DNA of 64,000 nt from Myxococcus stipitatus (GTDB taxonomy: Bacteria; Myxococcota; Myxococcia; Myxococcales; Myxococcaceae), in contig NZ_JAKCFI010000002.1 of NCBI RefSeq assembly GCF_021412625.1, positions 1,116,001-1,180,000 on the forward strand. The letters are read 5' to 3'. The stretch's first letter is position 1, and every line of letters begins with the position of its first letter. Shown one piece after another: positions 46,858 through 56,216 of the stretch. The position numbers and the translations under genes were made by a program. Below the pieces are notes generated by a model, which worked only from the letters and a program-made list of their open reading frames with translations, did not search any database and was not told the origin of the DNA.

Positions 46858-47958
46858 ATGGCTGCCGAGTTTCCACAGCCGCTCGCGCGCGAGCATGGGG
46901 CCGGGCCCGGGGAGCCCGAGGCGGGGCCTCGGCGCCAGCCGGGCCGGGTGCGACCGGCGCGGGTGCTGGTGGTGGACTCGGACGCGGGCGCGCAGGGGAC
47001 GCTGGCGGCGGGCCTGGTGGATGCGGGCTTCGAGGTGCTGCTCGTCGCGGGGGTCCAGGCCGCGTTGGCGGCGCTGGGGCCCGAGCCGGGGCGGCCGGGG
47101 CTGGTGTTCTCCGAGGTGGAGCTGCCGGACGGCGATGGCTTCAGCCTGTGTGGGTTGATCCGCGCGGAGCCCGCCACGGCGCGGCTGCCCGTGGTGCTGC
47201 TGTCGCGTCAGCAGGAGGACTTCCACCGGGACCTCGCGGGCGGGGTGGGCGCGGATGACTACCTGGCCCGGCCCGTGGCGGTCGAGGACGTGGTCGCCCT
47301 GGCGCGGCTCACGGCGGGCGGACGCACGGCGGAGGCGACGTTCGAGTCGCACACCGACACCCTGCCCCTGGCCCAGGTGGCGCGCGCGCTGCTGTCGGGC
47401 GTGCGCTCCGGACGCGTGGTGCTCTCCGAGGACGCGGGCTGGTTCGCGTTCCGCCACGGGCTCGTGGTGGACGCCCTCTTCCTGGGGGAGCGGGGCAGCC
47501 TCGCCTTCCGGCGCCTGCTGGGCTTCGGGGCGGGGGCGTACGCGGTGACGCTGGGGCCGGAGCTGCACAAGGGCTCCTTCACCATGGACCGGGACTTCCT
47601 GTGCGACGTGGTGCTCCCGGGCCTGGAGCGCTTCGAGGCGCTCCGGGCGCGCGGGCTGCCCCTGGCGTCGCGGCTGACGGTGGACTTCACGCGCCTGTCC
47701 GAGGAGCTGTCCGCGCTGCCGGAGGACGTGGGCGAGGTGGTGCGGCTGTTCGACGGCCGGCGCACCCTGCGCGCGGTCCTGCTGGAGTGTCGCTTCCCGG
47801 AGGCCGTGACGTACGAGGCGGCCACGCGCCTGTTCGCGCTCGGGGTGCTGGTGCCCGCGTGTCTCCTCGAGGAGCGGGAGCGCGCGCGCGCAAGCGGCCC
47901 GGCGCCCGGGTTCTTCGAGCCCGCGCCCTCCGTGGAGCCCGGAGGGCGGGAGGGCTGA
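46858..47958 (+). CDS. Degenerate receiver - DUF4388 protein
   Basis: A 366-aa protein. Residues about 35-160 fold like a receiver (ARVLVVDSDAGAQGTL). The phospho-acceptor Asp position reads LVFSEVELPDGDG (Glu) and the conserved Lys is Arg (DDYLARPV), so it is probably not phosphorylated normally. The C-terminal part (about 185-340) is DUF4388/PATAN-like: TLPLAQVARALLSGVRSGRVVL. Proteins of this kind act in myxobacterial signalling, often with PilZ or GTPase systems. ATG 46858 lies in an AT-richer leader. Confidence 0.75.
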   Translation: MAAEFPQPLAREHGAGPGEPEAGPRRQPGRVRPARVLVVDSDAGAQGTLAAGLVDAGFEVLLVAGVQAALAALGPEPGRPGLVFSEVELPDGDGFSLCGLIRAEPATARLPVVLLSRQQEDFHRDLAGGVGADDYLARPVAVEDVVALARLTAGGRTAEATFESHTDTLPLAQVARALLSGVRSGRVVLSEDAGWFAFRHGLVVDALFLGERGSLAFRRLLGFGAGAYAVTLGPELHKGSFTMDRDFLCDVVLPGLERFEALRARGLPLASRLTVDFTRLSEELSALPEDVGEVVRLFDGRRTLRAVLLECRFPEAVTYEAATRLFALGVLVPACLLEERERARASGPAPGFFEPAPSVEPGGREG

Positions 47959-48015
47959 AGGGTTTGACTCCGCGCCCCGGGCTGGGCGACAAGGCCCGCC
48001 AGAGGCGACACCTTC

Positions 48016-48765
48016 ATGTCCGGTCACAATCGGTGGTCGAAGATCAAGCGCCAGAAGGCCGCGATGGGCGCGACCAAGGGCAAGCTCTACTCGAAGGTCA
48101 TCAAGGAGATCACCGTGGCCGCGAGGCTCGGTGGTGGTGACCCGGCGGGCAATGCCCGGTTGCGCGTGGCGCTGGCGCAGGCCCGCGAGGCCAACATCCC
48201 CAAGGACACCGTCGAGCGCGCCGTCAAGAAGGGCACCGGCGAGCTGGAGGGAGAGAGCTACGAGGAGGTGATGTACGAGGGCTATGGCCCCGGCGGCGTC
48301 GCGGTCCTCGTCGAGTGCGTCACCGACAACCGCAACCGCACCTCCGCGGACGTCCGCGCGGCCTTCGGGCGCCACGGCGGCAACCTGGGCGCCGAGGGCG
48401 CGGTGGCCTGGATGTTCCAGAAGAAGGGTGTCGTCACCGTCAAGCCGGGCCCCACCGAGGACGCCGTCATGGAGAAGGCGCTCGAGGCGGGCGCCGAGGA
48501 CGTGCTCACCCAGGGCGCGGATGGCTTCGAGGTGCGCACCGCTCCGTCGGACCTGCACACCGTGGCGGTCGCGCTCGAGGGCGCGGGCCTGGCGCTGGGC
48601 GAGCAGAAGTGGGCCTACCTCCCCCAGAACACCGTCCAACTCGACGGGGACAACGCCCGGAAGATGCTCAAGCTGATGGACGCGCTCGATGAGAACGACG
48701 ACGTGCAGAACGTGCACGCGAACTTCGAGATCGACGAGTCCCTGATGGAGTCCCTGTCGCAGTAG
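48016..48765 (+). CDS. yebC: YebC/PmpR-family protein
   Basis: A 249-aa protein starting MSGHNRWSKIKRQKAAMGATKGKLYSK-type sequence, the hallmark of the YebC/TACO1 family, with DNRNRTSADVRAAFGRHGGNLG in the middle. Members have been described as transcription regulators and more recently as translation factors aiding difficult peptide-bond formation. It is directly upstream of ruvC-ruvA, a widespread arrangement. Confidence 0.95.
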   Translation: MSGHNRWSKIKRQKAAMGATKGKLYSKVIKEITVAARLGGGDPAGNARLRVALAQAREANIPKDTVERAVKKGTGELEGESYEEVMYEGYGPGGVAVLVECVTDNRNRTSADVRAAFGRHGGNLGAEGAVAWMFQKKGVVTVKPGPTEDAVMEKALEAGAEDVLTQGADGFEVRTAPSDLHTVAVALEGAGLALGEQKWAYLPQNTVQLDGDNARKMLKLMDALDENDDVQNVHANFEIDESLMESLSQ

Positions 48766-48776
48766 CGGCGGGCGGA

Positions 48777-49364
48777 ATGGAGCGAATCGTGCGCGTGCTC
48801 GGGGTGGACCCCGGTAGCCGCTTCATGGGCTACGGCGTGGTGGAGGAGAAGCGAGGCAAGCTGGTGCACGTCGGCCACGGCGTCATCAAGGTGGACGAGT
48901 CCGCGCCGCTGGCCGCGCGCCTGAAGGACCTGCACGCCGCGCTGTGCATCGAACTGGCGCGCTTCCGGCCCCAGGCGGTCGCGGTGGAGGGCGTGTTCAC
49001 CTTCCGCAACGCGCGCAGCGCGCTGGTGCTGGGGCACGCCCGGGGCGTGGCGCTGCTGGCGGCGGCCCAGGGCGGCCTGCCGGTGTTCGAGTACCCGCCC
49101 GCGAAGGTGAAGAAGTCGGTGGGCGCCGGCGGCGCGGATGGCAAGGACGCGGTGGCGCGGATGGTGCGCACGTTCCTGGGGCTGGAGGCGCAGTCGCTGG
49201 GCCGCGCGGACGCGAGCGACGCGCTGGCGGTGGCGCTGTGCCACCTCAACCACGGCCGGGCCGCGGTCCCCGCCGCCACGACGACGGGCAAGAAGCGCAA
49301 GGGCGCCGCGGCGCTCCTGGCGGACAGACTGGCGCCGTCCTACCGGCGCCCGGAGGCGGGATGA
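48777..49364 (+). CDS. ruvC: Holliday junction resolvase RuvC
   Basis: A 195-aa endonuclease that cuts Holliday junctions. The catalytic acids appear in LGVDPGSRFMGYG, AVAVEGVFTFRNARSALVLG and RADASDALAVALCH. A Lys/Arg-rich, Ala-rich C-terminal tail extends past the normal end. It follows yebC by 11 bp and overlaps ruvA by 4 bp (ATGA). Confidence 0.95.
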   Translation: MERIVRVLGVDPGSRFMGYGVVEEKRGKLVHVGHGVIKVDESAPLAARLKDLHAALCIELARFRPQAVAVEGVFTFRNARSALVLGHARGVALLAAAQGGLPVFEYPPAKVKKSVGAGGADGKDAVARMVRTFLGLEAQSLGRADASDALAVALCHLNHGRAAVPAATTTGKKRKGAAALLADRLAPSYRRPEAG

Positions 49365-49972
49365 TCGCGCGGCTGCGGGGAGTGGTGCTGGAGAAGGACG
49401 CCGAGGATGCCGTCATCGACGTCCAGGGCGTGGGCTACCGGGTGAACCTCTCCACCCTGTCGCTGGGCAAGCTGCCCCCGGAGGGGCAGCCGGTGGAGGT
49501 GCGCATCCGCACGGTGGTGCGCGAGGACGCCTTCGAATTGTTCGGCTTCCTGACGAAGGCCGAGGAGGACGTCTTCCTGCTGCTCAACGGCGTCTCCCGC
49601 GTCGGGCCCCGCATGGCGCTCGGCGTGCTGTCCGGCATGGAGGTGCCGGAGCTGGTGGCGGCCCTGTCTCGCGGCGAGGTGGCCCGGCTGGCGAAGATCC
49701 ACGGTGTCGGGAAGAAGACGGCCGAGCGCCTGGTGCTGGAGCTCAAGGACAAGATGAAGACCGTCCACCTGGAGGCCGTGTCGCGGGGCACCGCGCCGGC
49801 CCCCGTGGAGAGCGGCACCCAGTCCGACCTCGTCTCCGCGCTCCTCAACCTGGGCTACAAACCCCCGCAGGCGGAGAAGGCGGCGGAGCTGGCCACCGGC
49901 CGGCTGGGCGCCGACGCCTCCTTCCAGGCCCTGTTCCGCGAGGCCCTCAAGTCCCTCAGGGCCGGCGGCTGA
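49361..49972 (+). CDS. ruvA: Holliday junction helicase subunit RuvA
   Basis: A 203-aa junction-binding protein. The OB-fold start MIARLRGVVLEKDAEDAVIDVQG-type sequence is normal. The paired helix-hairpin-helix motifs are LNGVSRVGPRMALGVLS and KIHGVGKKTAERLVLEL, and domain III at the end contacts RuvB. ruvB is not next to it but 3.2 kb downstream on the same strand. A near-perfect hairpin (50013-50032) lies after the stop without a T-run. Confidence 0.95.
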   Translation: MIARLRGVVLEKDAEDAVIDVQGVGYRVNLSTLSLGKLPPEGQPVEVRIRTVVREDAFELFGFLTKAEEDVFLLLNGVSRVGPRMALGVLSGMEVPELVAALSRGEVARLAKIHGVGKKTAERLVLELKDKMKTVHLEAVSRGTAPAPVESGTQSDLVSALLNLGYKPPQAEKAAELATGRLGADASFQALFREALKSLRAGG

Positions 49973-50251
49973 CCGCGCCCCGACGCTCGCTTCGCCCCGT
50001 CGTCTGAGCGGGCCGGAAACAAGTGTTCCCGGAATAGCCCGCACAATCATCTCTCCTCTGAGAAATCGAAACGGTCCGAGGCGTGACGACCCCGGTGTCG
50101 CCCTGGCGTCAAGGGTCGGCACGCGTCGCAGGATGGAAGACACCTCGCGGCGAGAACTCACCTGACACGGCTGGTTGATTCCGCCGTCAGTGGCACTTTC
50201 CAGCCACAACGGTGGAAGCGAAGGCCCCACCCAGGACAAGGAGTTGCTCAC

Positions 50252-51730
50252 ATGAAGGCATGGCATGGCATCCGGATGCTCGCGCTCGTCCTCTTCGGGG
50301 GCGTCGTGGGGGGATGTGGCCCCGTCCCGGAGGGGCAGGGCGCGCAGGCCGAGGTGGAGACGCTCCCGGGGGTGGCCGCGGCGGGTGGCGCGGACCTGGA
50401 GGGGGGGCGGGGCAAGGCGAAGGCGCGGCAGGGGCCGTCGGGGTTGAAGCCGGAGGGGCTGGTGGGCCACGACGGCCGGGTCTTCTTCAGCGCGGATGAC
50501 GGCGAGCGGGGGCGGGAGCTGTGGATGAGCCCCGGGGAGTCCGGGTGCGTCTCGCTGGTGAAGGACATCCGCGCGGGAGTCCCGGGCTCGGTGCCGCGCT
50601 TCCTGACGCCCATGGGCAAGTGGGTGTACTTCGTCGCGGACGACGGCGTGCACGGGCCGGAGCTGTGGCGCACGGACGGGACGACGGTGGGCACGACGCT
50701 GGTGCGGGACGTGCTGCCGGGGGCGCTCGGCTCGGCGCCGCGGGGGCTCACGCCCGTGGGCGACTGGCTGTACTTCACCGCCGAGGATGGCGGGCACGGC
50801 CGCGAGCTGTGGCGCACGGACGGGACGCCCGAGGGCACGGTGCTGGCGCACGAGTTCGTGGCCGGCCCGGGCTCGCTCCAGCTCATGGAGCTGACGGCCT
50901 GGGGGGACGGGCTCGCGCTGGTGTCCTATTCGGACGACGAGGCGGTGCTCTGGCGCGTGGGCGCCGAGGGCGCGCCGCTGCGCGTCTACTCGACGCTGGT
51001 GGGGGTGCTCGTGTCGCTGCGGCCCGTGGGCGAGCGCTTGTTCTTCGTCCGCGACGCGGGGATGGACGAAGGGGAGCTGTGGGTGACGACCGCGCGCGGA
51101 GGGGGCGCGCGGCGGCTGCGCGCGTTCCCGGGGGCGCTGCCCGCGCAGCTCACGGCGATGGGCAACGCGGTCTACTTCACGGCCGGCGCGGAGGGCTTCC
51201 TCGGGAGCGCGGGGGACGTGCTCCATGGCGGGGAGCTGTGGCGCAGCGACGGCACGGAGTGGGGCACGCGCCTGGTGCGCGACATCCGTCCGGGCCCCAC
51301 CGGTTCGCTGCCCTCCAACCTGGTGGTGATGGACGGCGTGCTGTACTTCGCGGCCGATGACGGCTGGCGCGGGCGCGAGCTGTGGCGCACGGACGGTTCG
51401 CTCCTGGGGACCTGGCTCGTCTCCGACATCCAGTGGGGGGCGCAGGGCAGTGAGCCGGACCAGCTGGTGGCGCGGGAGGGCCGCCTCTTCTTCGCGGCGA
51501 CGACGACGCTGCATGGCCGCGAGGCGTGGACGAGCAACGGCTGGTTCTGGTGGACGCACCAGCTCACGGACATCGCGCCGGGGGCGGCGTCCTCGGACCC
51601 GCGCTCGTTCGTGTACGTCGGCCCGGAGGTCTTCTTCCTCGCGGGCGACGGGATGAGCGAGGAGTCGCTCTGGGCGCTGCCCTTCCGCCTCGGGGGCTCC
51701 TGCGCCGTGCCCGTGGGCAGGCGGCGGTAG
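50252..51730 (+). CDS. ELWxxDGT-repeat lipoprotein
   Basis: A 492-aa exported protein with lipobox GVVGGC. About seven repeats contain the signature ELWRTDGT or close variants (for example GPELWRTDGTTVGT and GRELWRTDGSLLGT), separated by blades reading VYFVADDG or LYFAADDG, which gives a beta-propeller. Such proteins are abundant in myxobacteria and their role is unknown. A good ribosome site (AAGGAG, 8 bases) precedes the ATG. The gene interrupts the ruvCA-ruvB linkage. Confidence 0.88.
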   Translation: MKAWHGIRMLALVLFGGVVGGCGPVPEGQGAQAEVETLPGVAAAGGADLEGGRGKAKARQGPSGLKPEGLVGHDGRVFFSADDGERGRELWMSPGESGCVSLVKDIRAGVPGSVPRFLTPMGKWVYFVADDGVHGPELWRTDGTTVGTTLVRDVLPGALGSAPRGLTPVGDWLYFTAEDGGHGRELWRTDGTPEGTVLAHEFVAGPGSLQLMELTAWGDGLALVSYSDDEAVLWRVGAEGAPLRVYSTLVGVLVSLRPVGERLFFVRDAGMDEGELWVTTARGGGARRLRAFPGALPAQLTAMGNAVYFTAGAEGFLGSAGDVLHGGELWRSDGTEWGTRLVRDIRPGPTGSLPSNLVVMDGVLYFAADDGWRGRELWRTDGSLLGTWLVSDIQWGAQGSEPDQLVAREGRLFFAATTTLHGREAWTSNGWFWWTHQLTDIAPGAASSDPRSFVYVGPEVFFLAGDGMSEESLWALPFRLGGSCAVPVGRRR

Positions 51731-51754
51731 CCCTCGGGGGCCCCGCTCCGACCT

Positions 51755-52834
51755 TCAGGCCGCGCGGCGCGTCGCCTCGCTGGGGCGCACGTCTCCGAAG
51801 TTCGGAGCGGGCAGGACGATGGTGGGCGACAGCCCCGGCGCGAGCATGCTGGCGGTCAGCAGCGAGGACGGGTGGAAGTTGACGAACGTCGGCTCCACGG
51901 ATGAAGGCCCGGCGAAGAGCTTCTCCACCACCATGGAGCTGTACTGCTCCAGCGAGTCCTCGCGGGTGTTGCCGTTGAGGACGACCTCCCAGCCCATGTG
52001 TTCGGCGAAGCGGCGCACGCCCGGGATGGCGGACAGCAGGGGCGTGTAGCTCTCCGTGGACACGCCGTTCTCGCTGACGATGAACACGTCGCGCGACGTC
52101 GCCACCGCCAGGGACATGTTGCCGCGCGTGTGGCCCGGCGTGCTGAGGATGGCGGCGCCCTGGCCCAGCCAGGTGTCGCCGTCGAGCAGCACCACGCGCT
52201 CGGCCGGCACGTCCGCGCCGCCGGGGACGAACCACACGGCCTGCATCGGGTGGAGGTCCTTCACCATCTCCCATTCGGCCCGCTGCACCAGCAGCCGCGC
52301 GCGGGGGAAGTAGGGTGGGACGCCGTCACCGCCCAGCCATCCGCGCAGGTCCTGGATGTGGAGGTGGTCGAAGGCGATGTAGTCCACGTCCGCGGGCGTC
52401 AGGCCCAGCGAGGCCAGGTGGCTCTGCACGGTGCCGTGCCGCGTGGACATCACCTTGTCGGAGACGAAGGCGCCGTAGCGCTCGCGCAGCGAGCGGTAGA
52501 ACGGCGCGGCCTGGCCCCGCTCGTAGTCGGATGGGTTGAAGAGCAGCGTGCGGCGCGCGCCCAGTCCGTCCACGAACTGCACCACCTGCATGCGGTTGGT
52601 CATCATCACGTAGGGCGCCGGGGAGAGCGCCGCGCCGCTGAACGCGAACAGCGCCGGATACGGGAAGGTGATGAGGTCGCAGGTGGCCACCGCCGCCACG
52701 GGGCCCTGCTGGGTGAACTGCTCGCGCGCCTGGAGCGCGGCGCGACGCAGCTTCTGCAGGCGCGGCCCGGGGAGGGGCTCCGCGCGGGCCTCGGCGAGCA
52801 GGGGGATGGGACGGAACGCGGGGCTCTGGCTCAT
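51755..52834 (-). CDS. MBL-fold metallohydrolase
   Basis: A 359-aa protein. The metal-binding motif is partly changed: FDHLHIQDLRGW (HxHxxD rather than HxHxDH), followed by the typical LSTPGHTRGNMSL and later NFHPSS. ILSTPGHTRG and SENGVSTES support a beta-lactamase fold with a hydrolase or lactonase role, but the altered motif makes catalysis uncertain. No signal peptide. Opposite strand to the ruv genes around it. Confidence 0.78.
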   Translation of the reverse strand: MSQSPAFRPIPLLAEARAEPLPGPRLQKLRRAALQAREQFTQQGPVAAVATCDLITFPYPALFAFSGAALSPAPYVMMTNRMQVVQFVDGLGARRTLLFNPSDYERGQAAPFYRSLRERYGAFVSDKVMSTRHGTVQSHLASLGLTPADVDYIAFDHLHIQDLRGWLGGDGVPPYFPRARLLVQRAEWEMVKDLHPMQAVWFVPGGADVPAERVVLLDGDTWLGQGAAILSTPGHTRGNMSLAVATSRDVFIVSENGVSTESYTPLLSAIPGVRRFAEHMGWEVVLNGNTREDSLEQYSSMVVEKLFAGPSSVEPTFVNFHPSSLLTASMLAPGLSPTIVLPAPNFGDVRPSEATRRAA

Positions 52835-53190
52835 GGGCTTCTCCGTGTCGGCGAGGGGGCGGAGACCCTCGAGGAGGGGCGGCGGACTCCCATCGTAGGA
52901 GGGCGCCGGGGTCCGTGCATGTTCTCCGGCCCGGCGGGTGTGGGGCGCGTCGTCGTCGCGCATGCCCCCACCGAGCGTCCGCCAGTCCACACGTCCCCGG
53001 CCGGGGGGCACCCGGACGCGCGCCCGGTGGGGACGGGCTTCGGGAGGAACGGTCGATTTCCCGGGTCGGGGCCGCCTGCCCCGCCGAGGAGCGGGGGACG
53101 GACCGGCCCGTCGGAGCGCGGGGGCTTCGGGGCCCCGTCGCGGCGGATGTGGGCGACACGCGCGGGCTTCCTGTATAGGGTCGCATGGTC

Positions 53191-54216
53191 ATGGCGAGGA
53201 AGTCCGACACTCTCTCCGAAGAGGTCCTCCCGGAGGACGTCCGGCTCGAGGCCTCCCTGCGTCCGCGCTCGTTCGACGAGTACGTGGGGCAGGGCGCAGT
53301 CGTCGAGAAGCTCAAGGTGTATGTGCAGGCGGCGCGCGTGCGTGGCGAGGCGCTGGACCACTGCCTGTTCTCCGGCCCGCCCGGTCTGGGCAAGACGTCG
53401 CTGGCGCACATCATCGCCAACGAATTGGGCGTGGGCATCCACGTGACGAGCGGTCCCGCGCTCGAGCGCAAGGGCGACCTGGCGGGCCTGCTCACCAACC
53501 TGGACGCGCGCGACGTCCTCTTCATCGACGAAATCCACCGCCTCAACGCGGCCGTGGAGGAGTACCTCTACCCGGCGATGGAGGACTTCCGGCTGGACAT
53601 CACCATCGACACCGGGCCCGCCGCCCGGGCGATGAAGATCGACCTGCCGCCCTTCACCCTCATCGGCGCCACCACGCGCACGGGCCTGCTCACGTCCCCC
53701 CTGCGCGACCGGTTCCAGATCCAGGAGCGGCTCGAGTACTACGACGCGAAGGCGCTGGAGCTCATCCTGCACCGCTCCGCGCGCATCCTCGGCATCCCCC
53801 TGGACCGGGACGCGGCGCACGAGGTGGCCACGCGCTCGCGCGGCACGCCCCGCATCGTCAACCGGCTGTTGCGCCGGCTGCGCGACTTCGCCCAGGTCGA
53901 GGGCAACGGCCGCATCACCCTGGAGCTGGCGCGCAAGTCGCTGGACCGGCTGGGCGTGGACGCCAGCGGCCTGGACGCCATGGACCGGAAGATCCTCCTC
54001 ACCATCCTGGACAAGTTCGGCGGCGGTCCGGTGGGCGTGGAGACCATCGCCGCCAGCGTGGGCGAACAACGCGATACCATCGAGGACGTGTACGAGCCGT
54101 TCCTCATGCAGGAGGGCTTCCTCCAGCGCACGCCCCGGGGCCGGATGGCCACGCACCGCACCTACCAGTACTTCAAGAAGCAGCCACCGCCCACGCCCCA
54201 GGGCAGCCTCTTCTGA
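53191..54216 (+). CDS. ruvB: Holliday junction helicase motor RuvB
   Basis: A 341-aa AAA+ motor. Walker [10 protein letters not shown], Walker B FIDEIHRL, sensor 1 GATTRTG, the Arg finger in SPLRDRF and the winged-helix C-terminal domain are intact. [20 protein letters not shown] fits the family start at 53191; an ATG two codons earlier (53185) is possible. It works with RuvA and RuvC encoded 3.2 kb upstream. Confidence 0.96.
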   Translation: MARKSDTLSEEVLPEDVRLEASLRPRSFDEYVGQGAVVEKLKVYVQAARVRGEALDHCLFSGPPGLGKTSLAHIIANELGVGIHVTSGPALERKGDLAGLLTNLDARDVLFIDEIHRLNAAVEEYLYPAMEDFRLDITIDTGPAARAMKIDLPPFTLIGATTRTGLLTSPLRDRFQIQERLEYYDAKALELILHRSARILGIPLDRDAAHEVATRSRGTPRIVNRLLRRLRDFAQVEGNGRITLELARKSLDRLGVDASGLDAMDRKILLTILDKFGGGPVGVETIAASVGEQRDTIEDVYEPFLMQEGFLQRTPRGRMATHRTYQYFKKQPPPTPQGSLF

Positions 54217-54230
54217 CCCGCTAGAAAGCC

Positions 54231-55730
54231 ATGAGCCAGGCCCCCACTCCCGCCTCTCCCGCTTCCAGCCCCACCTCGCCGCGCGTCGCGCGTGACTTCT
54301 ACGCGGACCTGATGCGGGCCTCCCAGACGTCGCGCGCGGGCTTCCTCGCCGAGCGCGAGCGGTGGCTGCGCGGGGTGCCGGTGGAGGGGCGCGAGGAGCT
54401 GCTCTTCGAGTTCGAGATGCTCCTGCGCGCGGTGGAGCGCTACCTCAACCTCACCACCGTGGTGGACGCGAAGGACCGGCCGCTCGTCACCCGCGACTTC
54501 CACGAGGAGCTCGTGGACGTGCGCGACGCCATGGACCGCGCCATCCGCGTCGCCCGCAACCTCCAGGACCCGGACAGCGACCAGAAGATGGTCTTCCGCA
54601 AGTACGTGGAGACGCAGCTCGCCGACGACCGCGTGCGCCGCGCCCTCATCGAGGAGGAGCTGGACCAGGAGACGCCCCCGGAGAGCCTGTTCGTGCTGCG
54701 CGAGGCGCTCGACGCGCTCCGCAACCTGCTGGACCACCTGCTGCAACTGCCCACCGCGCGCCTGAACCTCTTCCAGGACGTGGGCAAGCTGGCGCTGCGC
54801 GAAATCATCCTCAACCGCTACTTCCGCCCCTTCCGGCCGCTGGAGTTCCGCGTCGAATACGACCGGCTGCGCTCGGTGCGGCTGCTCGACACGCTGGCCG
54901 GCATGGGCGACGAGGCGCGCACCGCGTTCACCACCGCGTTCCTCGGCCTGTTCCGCCTGCTGCACTACCTGGCCTACGTGGACCCGGAGACCCTGCCCAC
55001 GCCGTCCCGCCGCGTGCGCGTGCTGCTCGCGCTGGTGCGCAGCGAGACGCACGCGCTGGCCGCGTGGATGCACTCGGACCTGTCACCGCGCGCGGGCTCC
55101 AAGCCCCTCCAGGCCGCCACGCTGCGCGCCGCCCGCGACCTGGCCCGCGAGTCCGAGCGCATCGGCCGCGAGGTGCTCGCCCAGGTGGACCGGGAGCCGG
55201 ACGCGCCCGCGCGCGCCGCCGCCGCCTTCACCACGCTGCTGCGCTCGCAGGTGGTGGCGCTGGTGGAGGCCCTGGCCCCCAACGGCGGGCTGTACGACGG
55301 CGTCTTCGACGGCCTCGTGAGCCCCCAGGAGGCGGCGCTCCGGGTGCGCAAGGACCTGTGGGTCTACGCCCAGCTGTGCCGCGTCGCCGAGGGGCACCTG
55401 CGCAACGACGACGTGGGCGCCGCGGAGCGCGCCCTGGACGCCATCAAGTCCTTCCTCACGTACTTCCACGACGGCGGCTACCAGCTGCTGCGCTACGCGG
55501 ACTACGACGCCTTCGACCGCTTCACCGCGCTGCTCGTGGAGCTGCCCTGGCCACCGGAGGGCCCTGGCATCCGCGCCCGCCTCGCCGAGGACCTGCGCCG
55601 CTTCGGCCAGACGCTGGAGACGACCTTCCACGCCGTCAGCCGCCGCACGCTGCTGCAGGGCCGCGGCTTCGACCGACAGGAGGCGGAGGCCCTGCGGGAT
55701 CGCTTCTTCCCCGCGCCCGCCGCCCGCTGA
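54231..55730 (+). CDS. Uncharacterised all-helical protein
   Basis: A 499-aa protein, predicted almost wholly alpha-helical, rich in Arg, Leu and Ala, with no signal peptide, membrane helix or known catalytic motif. The N-terminal 18 residues are Pro/Ser-rich. ATG 54231 is 15 bp after the ruvB stop, so it is probably in the same transcript. I do not recognise a family; codon use is that of a real gene over its whole length. Confidence 0.75.
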   Translation: MSQAPTPASPASSPTSPRVARDFYADLMRASQTSRAGFLAERERWLRGVPVEGREELLFEFEMLLRAVERYLNLTTVVDAKDRPLVTRDFHEELVDVRDAMDRAIRVARNLQDPDSDQKMVFRKYVETQLADDRVRRALIEEELDQETPPESLFVLREALDALRNLLDHLLQLPTARLNLFQDVGKLALREIILNRYFRPFRPLEFRVEYDRLRSVRLLDTLAGMGDEARTAFTTAFLGLFRLLHYLAYVDPETLPTPSRRVRVLLALVRSETHALAAWMHSDLSPRAGSKPLQAATLRAARDLARESERIGREVLAQVDREPDAPARAAAAFTTLLRSQVVALVEALAPNGGLYDGVFDGLVSPQEAALRVRKDLWVYAQLCRVAEGHLRNDDVGAAERALDAIKSFLTYFHDGGYQLLRYADYDAFDRFTALLVELPWPPEGPGIRARLAEDLRRFGQTLETTFHAVSRRTLLQGRGFDRQEAEALRDRFFPAPAAR

Positions 55731-56216
55731 CGCCCGTCCTCCCAGCCACGCCGCCCGGGTCCGCCCACTCCCGGCGTGTGACGCAACCCCGGGCCGGCTC
55801 GACTCGCACCAGGGGTGTTTGCTTCCAACCACTTCCTTGCGCTATGGACGCGCCCGTGTTGCATGAAAGACACGCTTCATTGCCGGGCGCGTCATGGGGA
55901 TGGGCGGCGGAGGGCGCGGCGAAGGAATCCCGGACACCGATGTCGTGGTTTCGGGCGAATTCACCGGTCGCCTCACGGGGGGAGGGTTTCAGGAGCTGTT
56001 CGGAACTCACCGCGCGGTCAGAAATTCATGAGCTGTTCCGGAGGGTTGGTCGCACTCCAGCCCCCCATGACAGCCCCCGGCTTGTCACGCCATCGTGGCA
56101 TGCCAATTGCTGAATATGCGCGACGCGTTAGACCACTGTTGAACGATTCCGGTGCCATCTGGCGAGATGCGAACCGGAAGCCCCGCAGCATCGAGCAGCC
56201 AAGAGGCGACATCGAC
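55731..56216. other. Long upstream region of lpxC
   Basis: This 486-bp gap is less GC-rich than its surroundings after about 55800. It has a possible promoter (TTGCTT-N18-TATGGA, 55819-55848). Two nearby copies of GAGCTGTTC and of GGAGGGTT occur between about 55981 and 56048. No convincing gene is seen. A long leader for lpxC is likely. Confidence 0.45.

Noticed and set aside
46753..48717. Long minus-strand extension of the barrel gene at 46036-46752
   Set aside because: It is antisense to the receiver-DUF4388 and yebC genes. The barrel protein has a clean signal peptide starting at 46752.
50013..50032. Hairpin after ruvA as intrinsic terminator
   Set aside because: The stem has a mismatch and no T-run follows on the plus strand. 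It is too weak to list as a terminator.
50190..50206. TGGCAC as a sigma-54 promoter before the ELWxxDGT gene
   Set aside because: The -12 element is absent at the required spacing (AGCC instead of TTGC).
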